A stretch of DNA of 64,000 nt, from contig RPFO01000003.1 of NCBI GenBank assembly GCA_009746045.1, forward strand, positions 512,787 through 576,786. The letters are read 5' to 3'. Origin of the DNA: Mesostigma viride. Taxonomy: Eukaryota > Streptophyta > Mesostigmatophyceae > Mesostigmatales > Mesostigmataceae. The stretch's first letter is position 1, and each line of letters starts with the position of its first letter. This document shows positions 34,722 through 48,418 of this stretch, one piece after another. The translations under genes and the position numbers were made by a program. A model generated the notes under the pieces. It did no database searches. It had not been told where the DNA came from and saw nothing but the letters and a program-made list of their open reading frames with translations.

Positions 34722-36105
34722 TTAGACTGGGGTGGCAGGGGGTGCCTGCCAGGGCTTGTGGTCGACGTGGATGACGTCCCCCCGCCAGTATACCGGTTTC
34801 CCCCCTGTGCTCTGCCGGAGCTGGAGGTAGGTCAGCCATAGCTCGCGTCGCCGTTGTTGCTGGGCCAGGGTCAGGTCGTCGTCCAGCGTGTAGCGAGTCC
34901 TCGAGAGCTTCTTGCGGTATTTAAGAAACAACAGCTTGTCCGCAATGTACGTAAGGTGAGGAGCAGGGGAGCCGGGCCAGCCTTACCCCGCGCGCGGGGA
35001 AGGCGGGCAGCCGACCGATCCGCAGCTCACCAGTGATGTGCATGGGGGCAAGAATGTCGCGCTTAAGGCCGTGAGAAGAGTCGTGGAGGTCTCATCTGCC
35101 GGCTGGTCGAAGTGCTTGACGATGACATTGTGGCTGCGCTGGGTGCGGTCGGCCTCCTCGCGGAGGTCGAGGGCTTGTTGCTTGTGCCGCAATGGTGGAG
35201 GTGGTGCGGAGGTGGCGTGGTGCTTGAGCAGGTCCGCCCAGGTCTGGGTGGGAGGGGCGTCTCCGCCTGGGCCAGCGGGGGCTGGCTTGGCGGCAATGTC
35301 CTTCACCGCCTGGGCGGTGATGCCTGCGGTGTTCTGCATGCACTCGATGGCGATGGCGGTGTCCTTGAGGCGCTGGTCGATGTCGCGGGAGCTGGGCCTT
35401 GAGGGCGGCGGTGGAGGTGGGGGCGGGGGGGGTGGAGGCGAGGAGGGTGGAGGTGGAGGTGACGGTGGTGGAAATGTGAGGGAGCTCAGTAGCCAGCGTG
35501 CCTCCCATTGCCGCCACATCTGTAGCAAGGGGGGTCACGTGCTGCTCGAAAGCTTCCTCGGAGGGTGCGGACGATGGATTCTGTCATGACGGTTGGAGGG
35601 GGGGGCCAGAGCTCGGCTTCGGAACGCCCGAGAAGGGAGCAGAGGGCGAGGCGCTGGAGATTGGGGCGACTCAAGCGAAGAACACGCGGGAGATCTTCGG
35701 CGGTGTTGCAAAGAATGCCATTTGGCCAGCGGCGCCGCGGTTGTGGGAGATCTGAGGTGCGAGCACAGGGCTACAAACGAGGCGTGCGTGCCGAAAATCA
35801 CGTCTTCCATGAAGACTCCTGGGCTTCAATTCCAGTATCCATATGCGTTGATGTCAAAGGCGATCTCGTCCCAGTGCGGCTCGGCAGGGCGACTGCGCTT
35901 AATTGGGCTCAGGCGATCCAGATGGCGAGGCAAGCCCGGAGGGCTGGGACACCACCAGTGCGCGACTAGTGTCACCGCTGCAATTCCGGACCTGATGGCG
36001 AAGCTGCAGCCGGAGCTGCAGACGTATTTTCAGGGCAGCCTTAGCGCAGCCGCCAGGCTGCGTTGCGTGGATGAGCGTTTGCTTGTCATATATTGCGTAA
36101 TAGAT
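34722..36105 (-). pseudogene. ORF1-like protein of a non-LTR retroelement, copy A, frameshifted
   Basis: Read on the minus strand from about 36,100, fragments in several frames give, in order, a helical block (RDIDQRLKDTAIAIECMQNT), a linker (KPAPAGPGGDAPP), and LDLREEADRTQRSHNVIVKH with downstream text. The end is TLDDDLTLAQQQRRRELWLT running to the stop at 34,722. The same order occurs in copy B at 48,419-49,870. A coiled coil followed by an RRM-like segment and a basic tail is the usual layout of LINE ORF1 RNA-binding proteins, so that role is inferred. A poly-proline/poly-G tract near 35,410-35,460 adds a frame change. The inverted-repeat element lies immediately to its left. Confidence 0.6.
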
Positions 36106-36357
36106 TTCCTTTTTGTGCAGCAGGATCGAGAAGGTGGCCGGCCGTGTGGCAACGTGTTGTAGAGGCCAACATGCACCCGCCGCGGTGGCCAGGACTTGGT
36201 GTGCTGGCCTCACCCTCGATATCCATGCATGGCCGTATAAGCGGGCCGGCCACTCAGGGCCCTGGCCCCTAGTACATATACGTGTAAAACCAATCAGAAT
36301 TTGCAATCAATTTAGGATTAGAGAAGTTAGATAGCTCGGCCGCCTTCACCATCACCA

Positions 36358-36415
36358 TAAGGGCTAAATGCTCCGTGGCTCCCCAACGGGCCTGCGTGAC
36401 TCATTGATCAATTAT
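36358..36415 (+). repeat. retroelement 3'-end remnant
   Basis: GCTAAATGCTCCGTGGCTCCCCAACGG followed by an A/T-rich end matches the tail of the older LINE at 5,255-5,315. It is probably the end of a severely 5'-truncated copy. Confidence 0.45.
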
Positions 36416-38334
36416 TATACCTTCTTTTAATTGTCTCCTTGATACCTTGCGCCTTGCATGATGTACCGAAAGGGTCTCTATGCACTTCCAGGCGCACATA
36501 GTTGTCTCACTTAACAGGTGGCACGATCTCCCTCAGCTGCTCACCCAGTTTTCACAGGAAACCCGGCAAGTGTTATTTCCAAAATTGCTATGACAGATAA
36601 GGAATGAAATTCATCCCAATCTGTGCAAGAGACAACCAAGAAAGAATAGGCCTCTAGCCCCACTACAGCTACAGAAGAGAGGTTCACGACAGGCCTTCCC
36701 TGGTGGTAATGAACTACCGGCACATGGTCTAAAATAATATACTACTCGGAGAGCAGGCACTGTAATGTCCTGCCACCTCCAGGCATGCCATTTGCACGCC
36801 ATAACTGTCTCTTCCAACCGAATGACCCCCAAAGCCCAATCTTAGCCACACCTCTGGAACAGCCAATGCCATTGCGTGCCACTGCCACGATGATGAGCGA
36901 GACGACCAATCGAATGGTCAGTTTCCTGTAGAGGCGTGTGCTCTATGCGCTCGGACATGGGGATATGTCGAGGCAACAGACGGACGGATTCCAAGGACAA
37001 TAGTACCATGCTCATCTATCAAGGTGATGCCCACCCAGAAGGGGCCCCTTTCTAGGCCAATACAGACGCTCATGCGGGCACATCTGGTCCCGCCCAGGTT
37101 AGACTGTTCACTCAAAACGATCGCCGAGTACACACACATCAAAATGATGGTTCTGGAGTAGCAGCCGCTCGCGCCCCATTAAAACTGTCACTGCCACAGT
37201 AATGGCAGTGGCTTTTAGGTCCCAAGTTGGCCGAAACACGCATCAGTGGGCCTGGAGCAAATGCCAGCCGCCAGCAACTGCCTCATTTTCTCGTCGGCAA
37301 GGATGGTGACCATACAACAGAAAGGTGATTTCTGGCCTGCGCTGGTTGTCTCCTTGATACAACACCCTGGAGCGCTGCCAATTGGTGGCCCAGAAACAGG
37401 CTAGCGACTACAAAAATCCAGGGTGACCCCAGGTGACATTCCTTTGGAGAGCTCGGGTTAGGGGGGGGGGGTGGACATGAGTGACGCGCGACAGGAGTGG
37501 TACGTGCCCGCTGAGCCACTCGGCCAGCACGCTTGAGCCCAGTCCGGCATGCATTCACGCCCTGCCGGGGAAGATGCTCGGCCCACCCCGAACCCCCCTA
37601 CCTCTGGGCCATGGAAGTCCCAGCCCACGCGGCGACTCCGTGGCCCGCACGGCATACCTATCGACATGCATCGTCCGGTAGGAGATATAAATAGACAACC
37701 ATAGATATACCAAATTTCTTGCCCGCTCTGGTTGTCTCATGATAGAGATGCGGCGGGCTCTATTCCGGCACATCAAGAGTCGCCACATCAAGACATCTTC
37801 CCAGGTAGGAAACCCTCTAGCTCAAAACACTCCCCGGTAGAAAACCCTCTGGTGTGATCATAACTCCCCGGCGTAAAACCTCCCGGTGTAAAATCCTCCC
37901 CAGGCTCAGGATCCCTTCCCCCTGCCATGCCACTGCTGGGGTGGCAACATGCGGCGAGCCTACACCTAGGTCACGCCCAGGCCTATCACCACATCATGCC
38001 TCACGCGAAATAGACTCAGCCTGTCGCCCTCCCCCTCGCCCTCACCACGCCACGCCACGAGTCGAGGCGCGTGGAGTGGCCCTCTCCCAATGCCACATGC
38101 GAGAGGCACCACGAGTTTCCCTCCCCCCCATGCCATGCCGCAGATAAGAGGCTTCACCAACAGCCCTGTCCTCGCCCTGTTACATCGAAAGGTTCGTCTG
38201 TCGCCCGCGCCCTGCCACTCCGCAGATACTCTGATTTTCTGTAGATGAGTCTATCAGTGCCTTGTGCCCTCCACCCCGAGTGCGCTTAGCTACCAGCGGC
38301 CCTTGCCCTCGCCACTCTGTACCAGGCTTGTCGT
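36416..38334. other. gene-less interval
   Basis: Apart from one solo inverted-repeat end at 37,327-37,358 and short GGTAAAA/CTCCCCGG repeats near 37,800-37,890, I see no supported feature. The right part is the 3' flank of the thioredoxin-like gene. Confidence 0.45.
37327..37358 (-). mobile_element. solo end of the 34.2-kb inverted-repeat family
   Basis: GATTTCTGGCCTGCGCTGGT and the following 12 bases match the right terminus of the complete element exactly. No partner end is present. Confidence 0.65.
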
Positions 38335-41654
<3,320 letters not shown>

Positions 41655-42397
41655 ACGCTCCTCTCTTACGTCGTCTGCCAGATTTGCTACGAGCGTGGCA
41701 GATTTGCTACGCCGCTACGGCACGCCAGACTGTGCCGGGGTACGTACAAATGCTGGCAGCGGAGGCCACGAAGCAGTTCAGCACACAGAAAGATCAAAGG
41801 TTTGCGTACATGTACATAACTTTCGCTATGGGAACACAGAAGAAGAAAGTTAAAGTTTTGGCACGTCTTGGCAGTTGGCAGAGCAGTTTGCAGTCCGCCC
41901 CTGGTCCGCCCACGTCTGCTCGAGCAACGGCACGGCCGGAAGATGCCCAACATACCGGGTCCCTGGAGCGTGCCTTGGATCTCGGCCAGCCGTTGTGCGC
42001 CTTGACATGACATGTGGCACGACACGGCGCGGCAGTAGCATGCCATGCCATGCCACGCGGCACGGCCTGGCATAGCCTGGCATCCCTCCGCTTTGCAGGT
42101 AAATAGGCAGCCTGCATTGGCCGCAATTTCCCGCGTATGGTCGCGAATTCGCGATTATTCATGCGCTTGAGGCCCTCAAACCGGCTTTGAATGGTTGCCG
42201 TCTTTCTATTTCGTGAGCAATTCTACACTGTTGCTGCAGCGGCTTGCAGAGGCTTGGAGGCATTCTCTTTGTACATGAGGTTGTAATGTGGGAGACTGGG
42301 ATGGAGCTAACGATCGTTAACCACTTGCGTTAATAAAGAGCTTTGCCCTTATGCCTCCAAGACATGCCAGCTGTAGACTTCACATGTCTCTCAGTTG
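41655..42397. promoter_or_regulatory. shared intergenic region of a divergent gene pair
   Basis: The 743 bases between the start codons of the thioredoxin-like gene (minus) and DCTN5 (plus) must hold both promoters and 5' UTRs, unless an upstream non-coding exon exists. There is a cluster of GGCATGGCATGG-type repeats at about 42,035-42,085. No TATA box can be placed with confidence. Confidence 0.5.
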
Positions 42398-45300
42398 ATG
42401 ATGGAGCCAGGCTTGGTGCCCTTTAGCGCAGATGAGTTCATCCAGACTGCAAATGGGTCCCGCGTGAGCAAGGCTTCAGACCTCTGTGGGGTAGGGAACA
42501 TTTTCGTGGATGGGAAGGTAAGCAATTGCGAGCTGCACCTTGGACCTAACCGCAGTCTTTTGTTTGAAATCTAGTGTCGTTGCCCATTTGGCGCCAGATG
42601 CTTTCAGTATCCGCAGACGATGCCCCACGGCCCCTATTGTTTGTGTCCGCATGCGCTATTTTTCCGATTGAAGCGTGCAATGTCCACGCTGTGTGTTACC
42701 GGATAATTCTTCGAAATAGACGACCATCCTTCCAGGCGCCGTCCTCAAGGGGGACCTTAGCGCAATCCGCATTGGACGGTACTGCGCCATCGGCGAGAGG
42801 ACTGTCATCCGACCCCCTGCCCTGAACCCTGACAGGTGAGTAAACGTACTGCTCAGTGCTGTCATATCTGCATGGTGATTCACTCCTCCCAGTGCTTTTA
42901 CCCTTTCGTCACTCTATCAAGGCGGCCTTGGCTGCGGATGTGGTTATGCCTCCCGCATGCCTAGGCGCTTTCCAATCCCAGCACTTTCCAAACTATGACC
43001 AGCCCAGGGACCTCCCTTGTTGAGGTTGCTTACATGTTGTCCATGACATCAAACTTGGCAGAGTCTAGACGCAATGCGCCAGCTGCCGGCTATCAGCTTT
43101 TAGTCGTTACTTTGGTCCGTGTAATGTCCAGGTTCATGCGTCGCCAGCAAATGCCATCACGGGTCCTTACGTCGCTGTATGTCATCACGCAGCAAATGCC
43201 ATCACGGGTCCTTGCGTCGCTATATGTCATCACGCAGCAAATGCCATCACGGGTCCTTGCGTCGCTGTATGTCATCACGCAGCAAATGCCATCACGGGTC
43301 CTTGCGTCGCTGTATGTCATCACGCAGCAAATGCCATCACGGGTCCTTGCGTCGCTGTACGTCATCACGCAGCAAATGCCATCACGGGTCCTTGCGTCGC
43401 TATATGTCATCACGCAGCAGATGCCATCACGGGTCCTTGCGTCGCTATATGTCATCACGCAGCAAATGCCATCACGGGTCCTTGCGTCGCTATATGTCAT
43501 CACGCAGCAAATGCCATCACGGGTCCTTGCGTCGCTGTATGTCATCACGCAGCAGATGCCATCACGGGTCCTTGCGTCGCTATATGTCATCACGCAGCAA
43601 ATGCCATCACGGGTCCTTGCGTCGCTATATGTCATCACGGGGGTCATGCCTGCTGCACGGACCAGTTGCCGTGCACATTAACCAATTGAGGACTCATGCT
43701 CACGCGAGAAAGTGTCATTCAATTAATGGGTCAGTCATGGAAAAAATCCATGTTGTTTCCATGTGGTCCATCGCGCATGTTGTTCCAAGTGAGAATAAGG
43801 GCAGTGCCGTGAAGGTGTGTGGCCCTCTTGAAAAGGCCCTCTCGCCCTTGGCCACCCAAGGAGATTATATATATCAGAATATATATATATATACTACCAG
43901 GGGGGATGTCCAAAAACAAGAAAATTTACACGACGCTGGATTCAAGTAGATCTCGCGAAAACAAGCGTGTTTGCCACTGGTCGCAACCCCAGGGGGTCTC
44001 TAGGTTAGAAGTTACAGAGCCTCAAAAACCATTAACTTAAAGGGTAGGTAGGTAGGGTGCCGGGCCGATATGGGTTTTTTGCAACAAAACACTTGGATTT
44101 CTGCTAGCCGGCTCCCTGTATGGTCGGAATTTTGAAACGGTTTGACGGACAAACTGATAGCACTTGGCGAGCTGAACCCAAATCTGCAGTCAAATTTTTG
44201 GCAGGTACCATAGAGGGGGGGGGGTTGCCCGCAAGATGGTGCTGCCCCTTAGTAGGCACGGAAGTATGCTGCCGTCTGCCACCACTACAAGGCTTCGGCT
44301 ATCCAGCGCCGTGCTGTGCCAGTATCGCGTCGCGCCGGCCGATCACGCATTTTAGAAAACCGGAATTTTCCCATACACCAACATGCTCAAACGGTAGAGC
44401 TCGCGGAGCTGATTATTTTGCTCCCTAGGTCGACCCCTATAACCCTTGGGACCTCAGGGTTTTGCTAGGTATAGTGCCTACATGCTAGGTAGGTAGGGTC
44501 CAAGGGCCAACTTTTGGAAAATTTCAGCGTATGTGTCTGATATTTTTGTTTCGGACACCCCCCCTGATACTACTGATAATATATACATATAATTACATAT
44601 ACATACAGATAATACATATACTACTGTATATAGTAGTACATATTTTATTTTGTATCTTGTAAGTGTGAAGGTATCACTTCCTACGTTTGCCTTCTGCCCC
44701 ACGGCTTGGGAGCCAGTCCCTGCGAGTCTACAAGTTTGTGAGTATGTGACATCATATATTTCACTTGCGTTGGGCACAGTGGAGGGGCGGGGTGGGGTGG
44801 GGGATGGGTCAGGCGCAAGAGGTCATCAACCCTCCATATGCGTTTGGTCTCGTGGGTTCATTAACCGCTTGCATCCGTGAACCCATGGCATCCATGGTCA
44901 CAGCCCCGCCAACGCCGAGCGCATCCCTGTCGCCATCGGCAGCTACGTGGTCATCGAGGCCGACTGCGTGGTGGAGGCGGCCTACATCGGCTCCTTTGTT
45001 CACGTCGGGCAAGGGTGCACCATCGTACGTCGCGCCTTCCCTTTTGCCATATAGGCTCCTTTGTCCACGTGGGGCAAGGGTGCACTGTCGTACGTCACGC
45101 CTCCCCTTTTGCCATATAGGCTCTGTCATATACGTGGGGCAAGCGTGCACCATCGTACGTCACATCACCCCACACACATGTTCCCACTTGTCTGACTTAA
45201 GGCCTGGTCTGGCTGCCTGCTCATCGATGTACTGACGTCACCGCTACCAGTATATGCTATAACCTGTGTGTGTTATACCTTCTACACTGTCCCTATGTCT

Positions 45301-47103
45301 TGTGGAGGCAGCCTATATGGGCTCTGACATCCATGTCCCTATGTCTTGTGGAGGCAGCCTATAGAGGCTCTGACATCCATGTCCCTATGTCTTGTGGAGG
45401 CAACCTACATGGGCTCTGCCATCCACGTGGGAACAAGGTGCGCAATTGTACGCCACGCCTTCCCGTTTGCCATGGCCATCGCCATGCCACTGTAAACCTT
45501 CTGTTTATTGCAATTCTGTGGCATCTCGTTAGTGCGCCATCACTCGAGTGTGTGTAAATTGACCCCCGTACGTCCTTATGTATAATGTTGTGTGCCATTG
45601 CCTGTTTTGCCGTATGGCGTGGCACAATCTGCCATCCATGTCGTGAGGTACCTATTTTCTTGCATCGCATCTCCTTGTGTGATTAGGGGAACAAATAGGA
45701 AGATAGACTGGGCCAGCAGAACTAGGCTTTGCGAAGGCAGACTGGGCCAGCAGAAGTAGGCTTTGCCAAGGCAGACTGGGCCAGCAGAAGTAGGCTTTGC
45801 GAAGGCAGACTGGGCCAGCAGAAGTAGGATTTGCGAGGGCAACCCCTTTTTTGCCCAGACCGAGAATGCACGTCAGCAACTATGCCACTTGTTTCCGGGG
45901 TGCATTAATTATGGAAGAATTCCTTTGAGTGACCTCCACCTGTTTGAGTGACCTTTGCAAATATGTTTCATGTATTCCTTCTTATCATCCCGTTTCGTTC
46001 CGCTCCCTGTCCTCTTGTTGCCACGCTTCTGATCTTGCGACCCCAAAACAGGGGGCGCGCTGCATTCTAAAGGACTGCTGCCAGCTGCTGCCGGGCACCT
46101 GTCTGGCCCCAGGGACCGTCGTGCCCCCCTTTGCCGTGTTTGGGGGGAACCCAGGTATGTGCCAGGGTGGATGGTGGGTGGATGGTATGTGCTTGGCTGT
46201 GGCAATTGCGCCGCTGGAGGAAAGGAAAGGGAGAGCGGGGAAGCGTGTAGGTTATGGCAGAGGCTGGTTACTTTGCCAACCTGAGGAGGGGACTGCGCAT
46301 CTGATTGGGTTCTTATTGGGTTCTTATTGGGTTCTTATTGGGTTCAGGCAGGCTCAAAGGCTGTCAGCCGATGCCCCTGTTGAAACATGCCATGACCATG
46401 AGCAAGTTGAGCACGACATCTTTCCATGGTACACATCAGATCGCATGGAAAGTAGAAGTAGTCATAATCGTAGTTGTAGTCGTTGAAACGTGGCATCACA
46501 ACGAGCAGGAGCAGCGTAGAAAGTAGAAAGTAGTAACAATAACAAGACAATACACCATGAGGGACCAAATTATAAAGCATAGAAAGTAGTAACAATAACA
46601 AGACAATACACCACGAGGGACCAAATTATATCGTGGATGGACTGGCATGGGCACTTTCTAGTGGTGCCCCACAACGCTGTCCCTGGTAGTCTTACTAGCG
46701 CACGTCCCCTGGCCCTGCCGCGGTCCAGATTCTCCAGATTTCTGGCCTGCGCTGGTTGTCTCGTTGATATCATGGTAAATTAGTCAAGTCAGCCATGTTA
46801 GGCTGCCATGTGATGGTATTTCCCATGGAATGGTCACAAGACTTTGTGGTTATGAGATGCCTGTTTCATGGGCCACCAACTTTATTGCTGCCACAACCTA
46901 GGTATTTAATCACTGAAGATTGGTGTGGTTGCAAACGCTAGTGCTCACCCCTGCCATTTCTTGTCACTCATGCGTTATCAAATATCATGGCTTATCACCC
47001 GTGCATCCATCCAGGCTTGCTGGTGGGCGAGCTTTCAGAGGCGATGGAGGACATCATGCGCGCCTCGTCCATGGGGCTTTATCGGAGGTTTACCCGGAAA
47101 TGA
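42398..47103 (+). CDS. DCTN5: dynactin subunit 5 (p25), five exons
   Basis: Exons 42,398-42,517, 42,720-42,835, 44,904-45,024, 46,052-46,154 and 47,015-47,103 join in phase (0, 2, 0, 1) to give 182 residues, the same length as animal DCTN5. The order is the family's: an N-terminal strand segment, [76 protein letters not shown] and a C-terminal helix. The middle is a left-handed beta-helix of hexapeptide repeats. p25 is part of the pointed-end complex of dynactin, the dynein cofactor for vesicle and organelle transport. A gamma-carbonic-anhydrase-like protein is the main alternative; length and the [11 protein letters not shown] ending favour p25. Introns carry a 45-bp minisatellite, duplicated exon fragments and a transposon end. 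Confidence 0.93.
43150..43642. repeat. 45-bp minisatellite in DCTN5 intron 2
   Basis: Eleven nearly identical copies of a 45-base unit containing ATGCCATCACGGGTCCTTGC and GTCATCACGCAGCAA. The period is divisible by three and stop-free, so frames of 184 to 256 codons stay open on both strands. Its position inside a mapped intron argues against coding. The copies differ at only a few sites, so the array is young or homogenised. Confidence 0.95.
44385..44450 (+). repeat. tRNA-like sequence, probably SINE-derived
   Basis: TGCTCAAACGGTAGAGC resembles a D-arm/A-box and GGTCGACCCCT a diverged B-box at about the right distance. The anticodon-arm candidate has a 10-base loop, so this is not a functional tRNA. 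It lies in DCTN5 intron 2. Confidence 0.35.
45025..45480 (+). repeat. tandem partial copies of DCTN5 exon 3 with decoy splice sites
   Basis: Immediately after exon 3, two further copies of GGCTCCTTTG-CACGTGGGGCAAGGGTGCAC plus the GTACGTC donor and following CGCC-CCCTTTTGCCAT occur with a ~66-base period. At about 45,290-45,400 a GTGGAGGCAGCCTATA block from the middle of the exon is repeated three times. The last copy again runs through CCACGTGGGAACAAGGTGCG into GTACGCC. The first two extra copies begin with TATAG, so each could act as a 35-base pseudo-exon that would shift the frame if included. Confidence 0.85.
45705..45845. repeat. 34-bp tandem repeat, four copies, in DCTN5 intron 3
   Basis: Unit AGACTGGGCCAGCAGAAGTA followed by GGCTTTGCGAAGGC, four times with few differences. 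Confidence 0.9.
46503..46632. repeat. ~52-bp direct duplication in DCTN5 intron 4
   Basis: AGAAAGTAGTAACAATAACA and the following CACCA-GAGGGACCAAATTATA occur twice in a row with a single clear difference. Shortly before, at 46,305-46,345, TTGGGTTCTTA is repeated four times. Confidence 0.85.
46722..46768 (-). mobile_element. solo end of the 34.2-kb inverted-repeat family in DCTN5 intron 4
   Basis: GATTTCTGGCCTGCGCTGGT with TGTCTCGTTGAT matches the element's right terminus with one change, and the preceding GGTCCAGATTCTCC extends the match. It shows that the family has inserted into a host gene's intron. Confidence 0.7.
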
Positions 47104-47589
47104 CATTATGGCAGTTCAAGCAGCTTTCTTGCCCCTTGAGAAGATTCCTTGCTTCGTGACAGCTGCATCAGCTCATGGGTCCCAGCTGATCGTGCTTAGC
47201 ATAATGTCATGGACCAACTCATTTTGCAGCGTGCAAGATGAAAAAGACAGAAATTCAAATGGGCTCGAGATCAGCTGTGACATCATCGATCATGGCTCCC
47301 CATCAGAGCATGAATCTTTTTTGTTAGAGATATTTTTTGTGATTGGTTCAATGCAACTCAGTTTTATTATCAGCTCATGCCGTATCGATCAAAGTTTTCA
47401 TATAAAATGCATTGATTTTTTGTTTTACAGGGAGACCCGGGTCCGTCGGCTGCAACGTGTGTAGAAGTTGATGAAATGATATACCATATTCACACGTACA
47501 TGATGTGACGTTTGCATTTGCACTGTGTGCAGTCGTTCTAGTCGGACGTTTGCAGGCAGGTTAATTAATTAAGAACATAACTCCGTTCG

Positions 47590-47800
47590 GAGTATATTCA
47601 TGTATTTTCTGATTTGGCACGCCGCAAAGGTGAAAACCATTTGCGTTCAGTGCCGGTCCGTGGAAAACGCGATCTGCAAATGAATCCAGGCCGGCATCGA
47701 ACTGGGGACCTCTCGCACCAACTTTTGCTGACTATAGGACGGACGTCTCCTGATCCTAAGGCATCGCCAACTGACACCTACAGTCCAACCGCAAAAGCTA
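47590..47800 (-). repeat. tRNA-derived SINE
   Basis: On the minus strand, a tRNA-like head (AGTTGGCGATGCCTTAGGAT, then GAGAGGTCCCCAGTTCGATG with a B-box) is followed by the tail ATTTGCAGATCGCG shared with 380-490. GGATCAGGAGAC is shared with the SINE at 50,385-50,540, although the tails differ, suggesting related families. There is no intact tRNA cloverleaf. Confidence 0.6.
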
Positions 47801-48001
47801 GCTAGTTCTCCTTTCCGGGGAGTGATGCAAGCCATTCGGATTTGTACTAGATAAATCATTCGAGATCTGTGTGTGTAGGAGTACTACACACGTGTCCACT
47901 CGAGACTTGTTCAGTCTCGACACGTGAGACGGGCTGAACACGGCTGGAACCTTCTTTAGAAGGGGGCGTAGCCGGTACTATCGAGATCAGCCGAGCATCA
48001 T

Positions 48002-48175
48002 GTCATGTAGCACATATCCCTGAGAAGGGGCATATGGCTTGTAATACACTCCAGGCTACTTGCTGCACTTGGGTAGGGTGTAAACGTACTACACAAGCCT
48101 CTGGGTGCACAAATTGCACCTGCACCACCATGATGTATCAGAGCTCATAAGACCTGGCATGGGGTGGAAGATTAT
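48002..48175. repeat. dispersed repeat, copy 2 (partner at 736-925)
   Basis: Matches copy 1 through GTAGCACATATCCCTGAGAA, GGCATATGGCTT, GGGTAGGGTGTAAAC, CACCTGCACCAC and GGGTGGAAGAT, with small indels. It lies ~245 bases from the 3' end of the ORF1-like copy B. Confidence 0.7.
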
Positions 48176-48418
48176 TATGGCTAGGCAATGGCTAGGGTGC
48201 CGTAGCGTCTCAGCAGAGAGCAACTCTCTGCATGGGCACAGCATAACTAGATAAAGCTAGGCATCATCTGGTGTGGGGCACATCGTAGGCACACATGTAC
48301 ATGTCTAAATAATGCATGCATGAAGGCATCAGCTGGTATGGGGCCTGTGAGTAGGCGTACGTGTACAAGGCCACGGTGGCTAGGCCTGACTATTCTACAC
48401 TACTGCTGCTGTATTCCC

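Noticed and set aside
34722-34931. Independent small gene of 69 codons
   Set aside because: It matches the C terminus of the ORF1-like copy at 48,419, so it is part of a broken retroelement.
43140-43650. CRISPR-like array
   Set aside because: Repeats are contiguous with no unique spacers, and the context is a eukaryotic intron. The same holds for the 19-bp, 40-bp and 81-bp arrays.
42995-43949. Open frames of 184-256 codons on both strands over the 45-bp array
   Set aside because: They lie inside DCTN5 intron 2 and arise because the 45-bp unit has no stop in several frames.
44385-44450. Functional tRNA gene
   Set aside because: The anticodon loop is too long and the arms do not pair well; listed only as a tRNA-like repeat.
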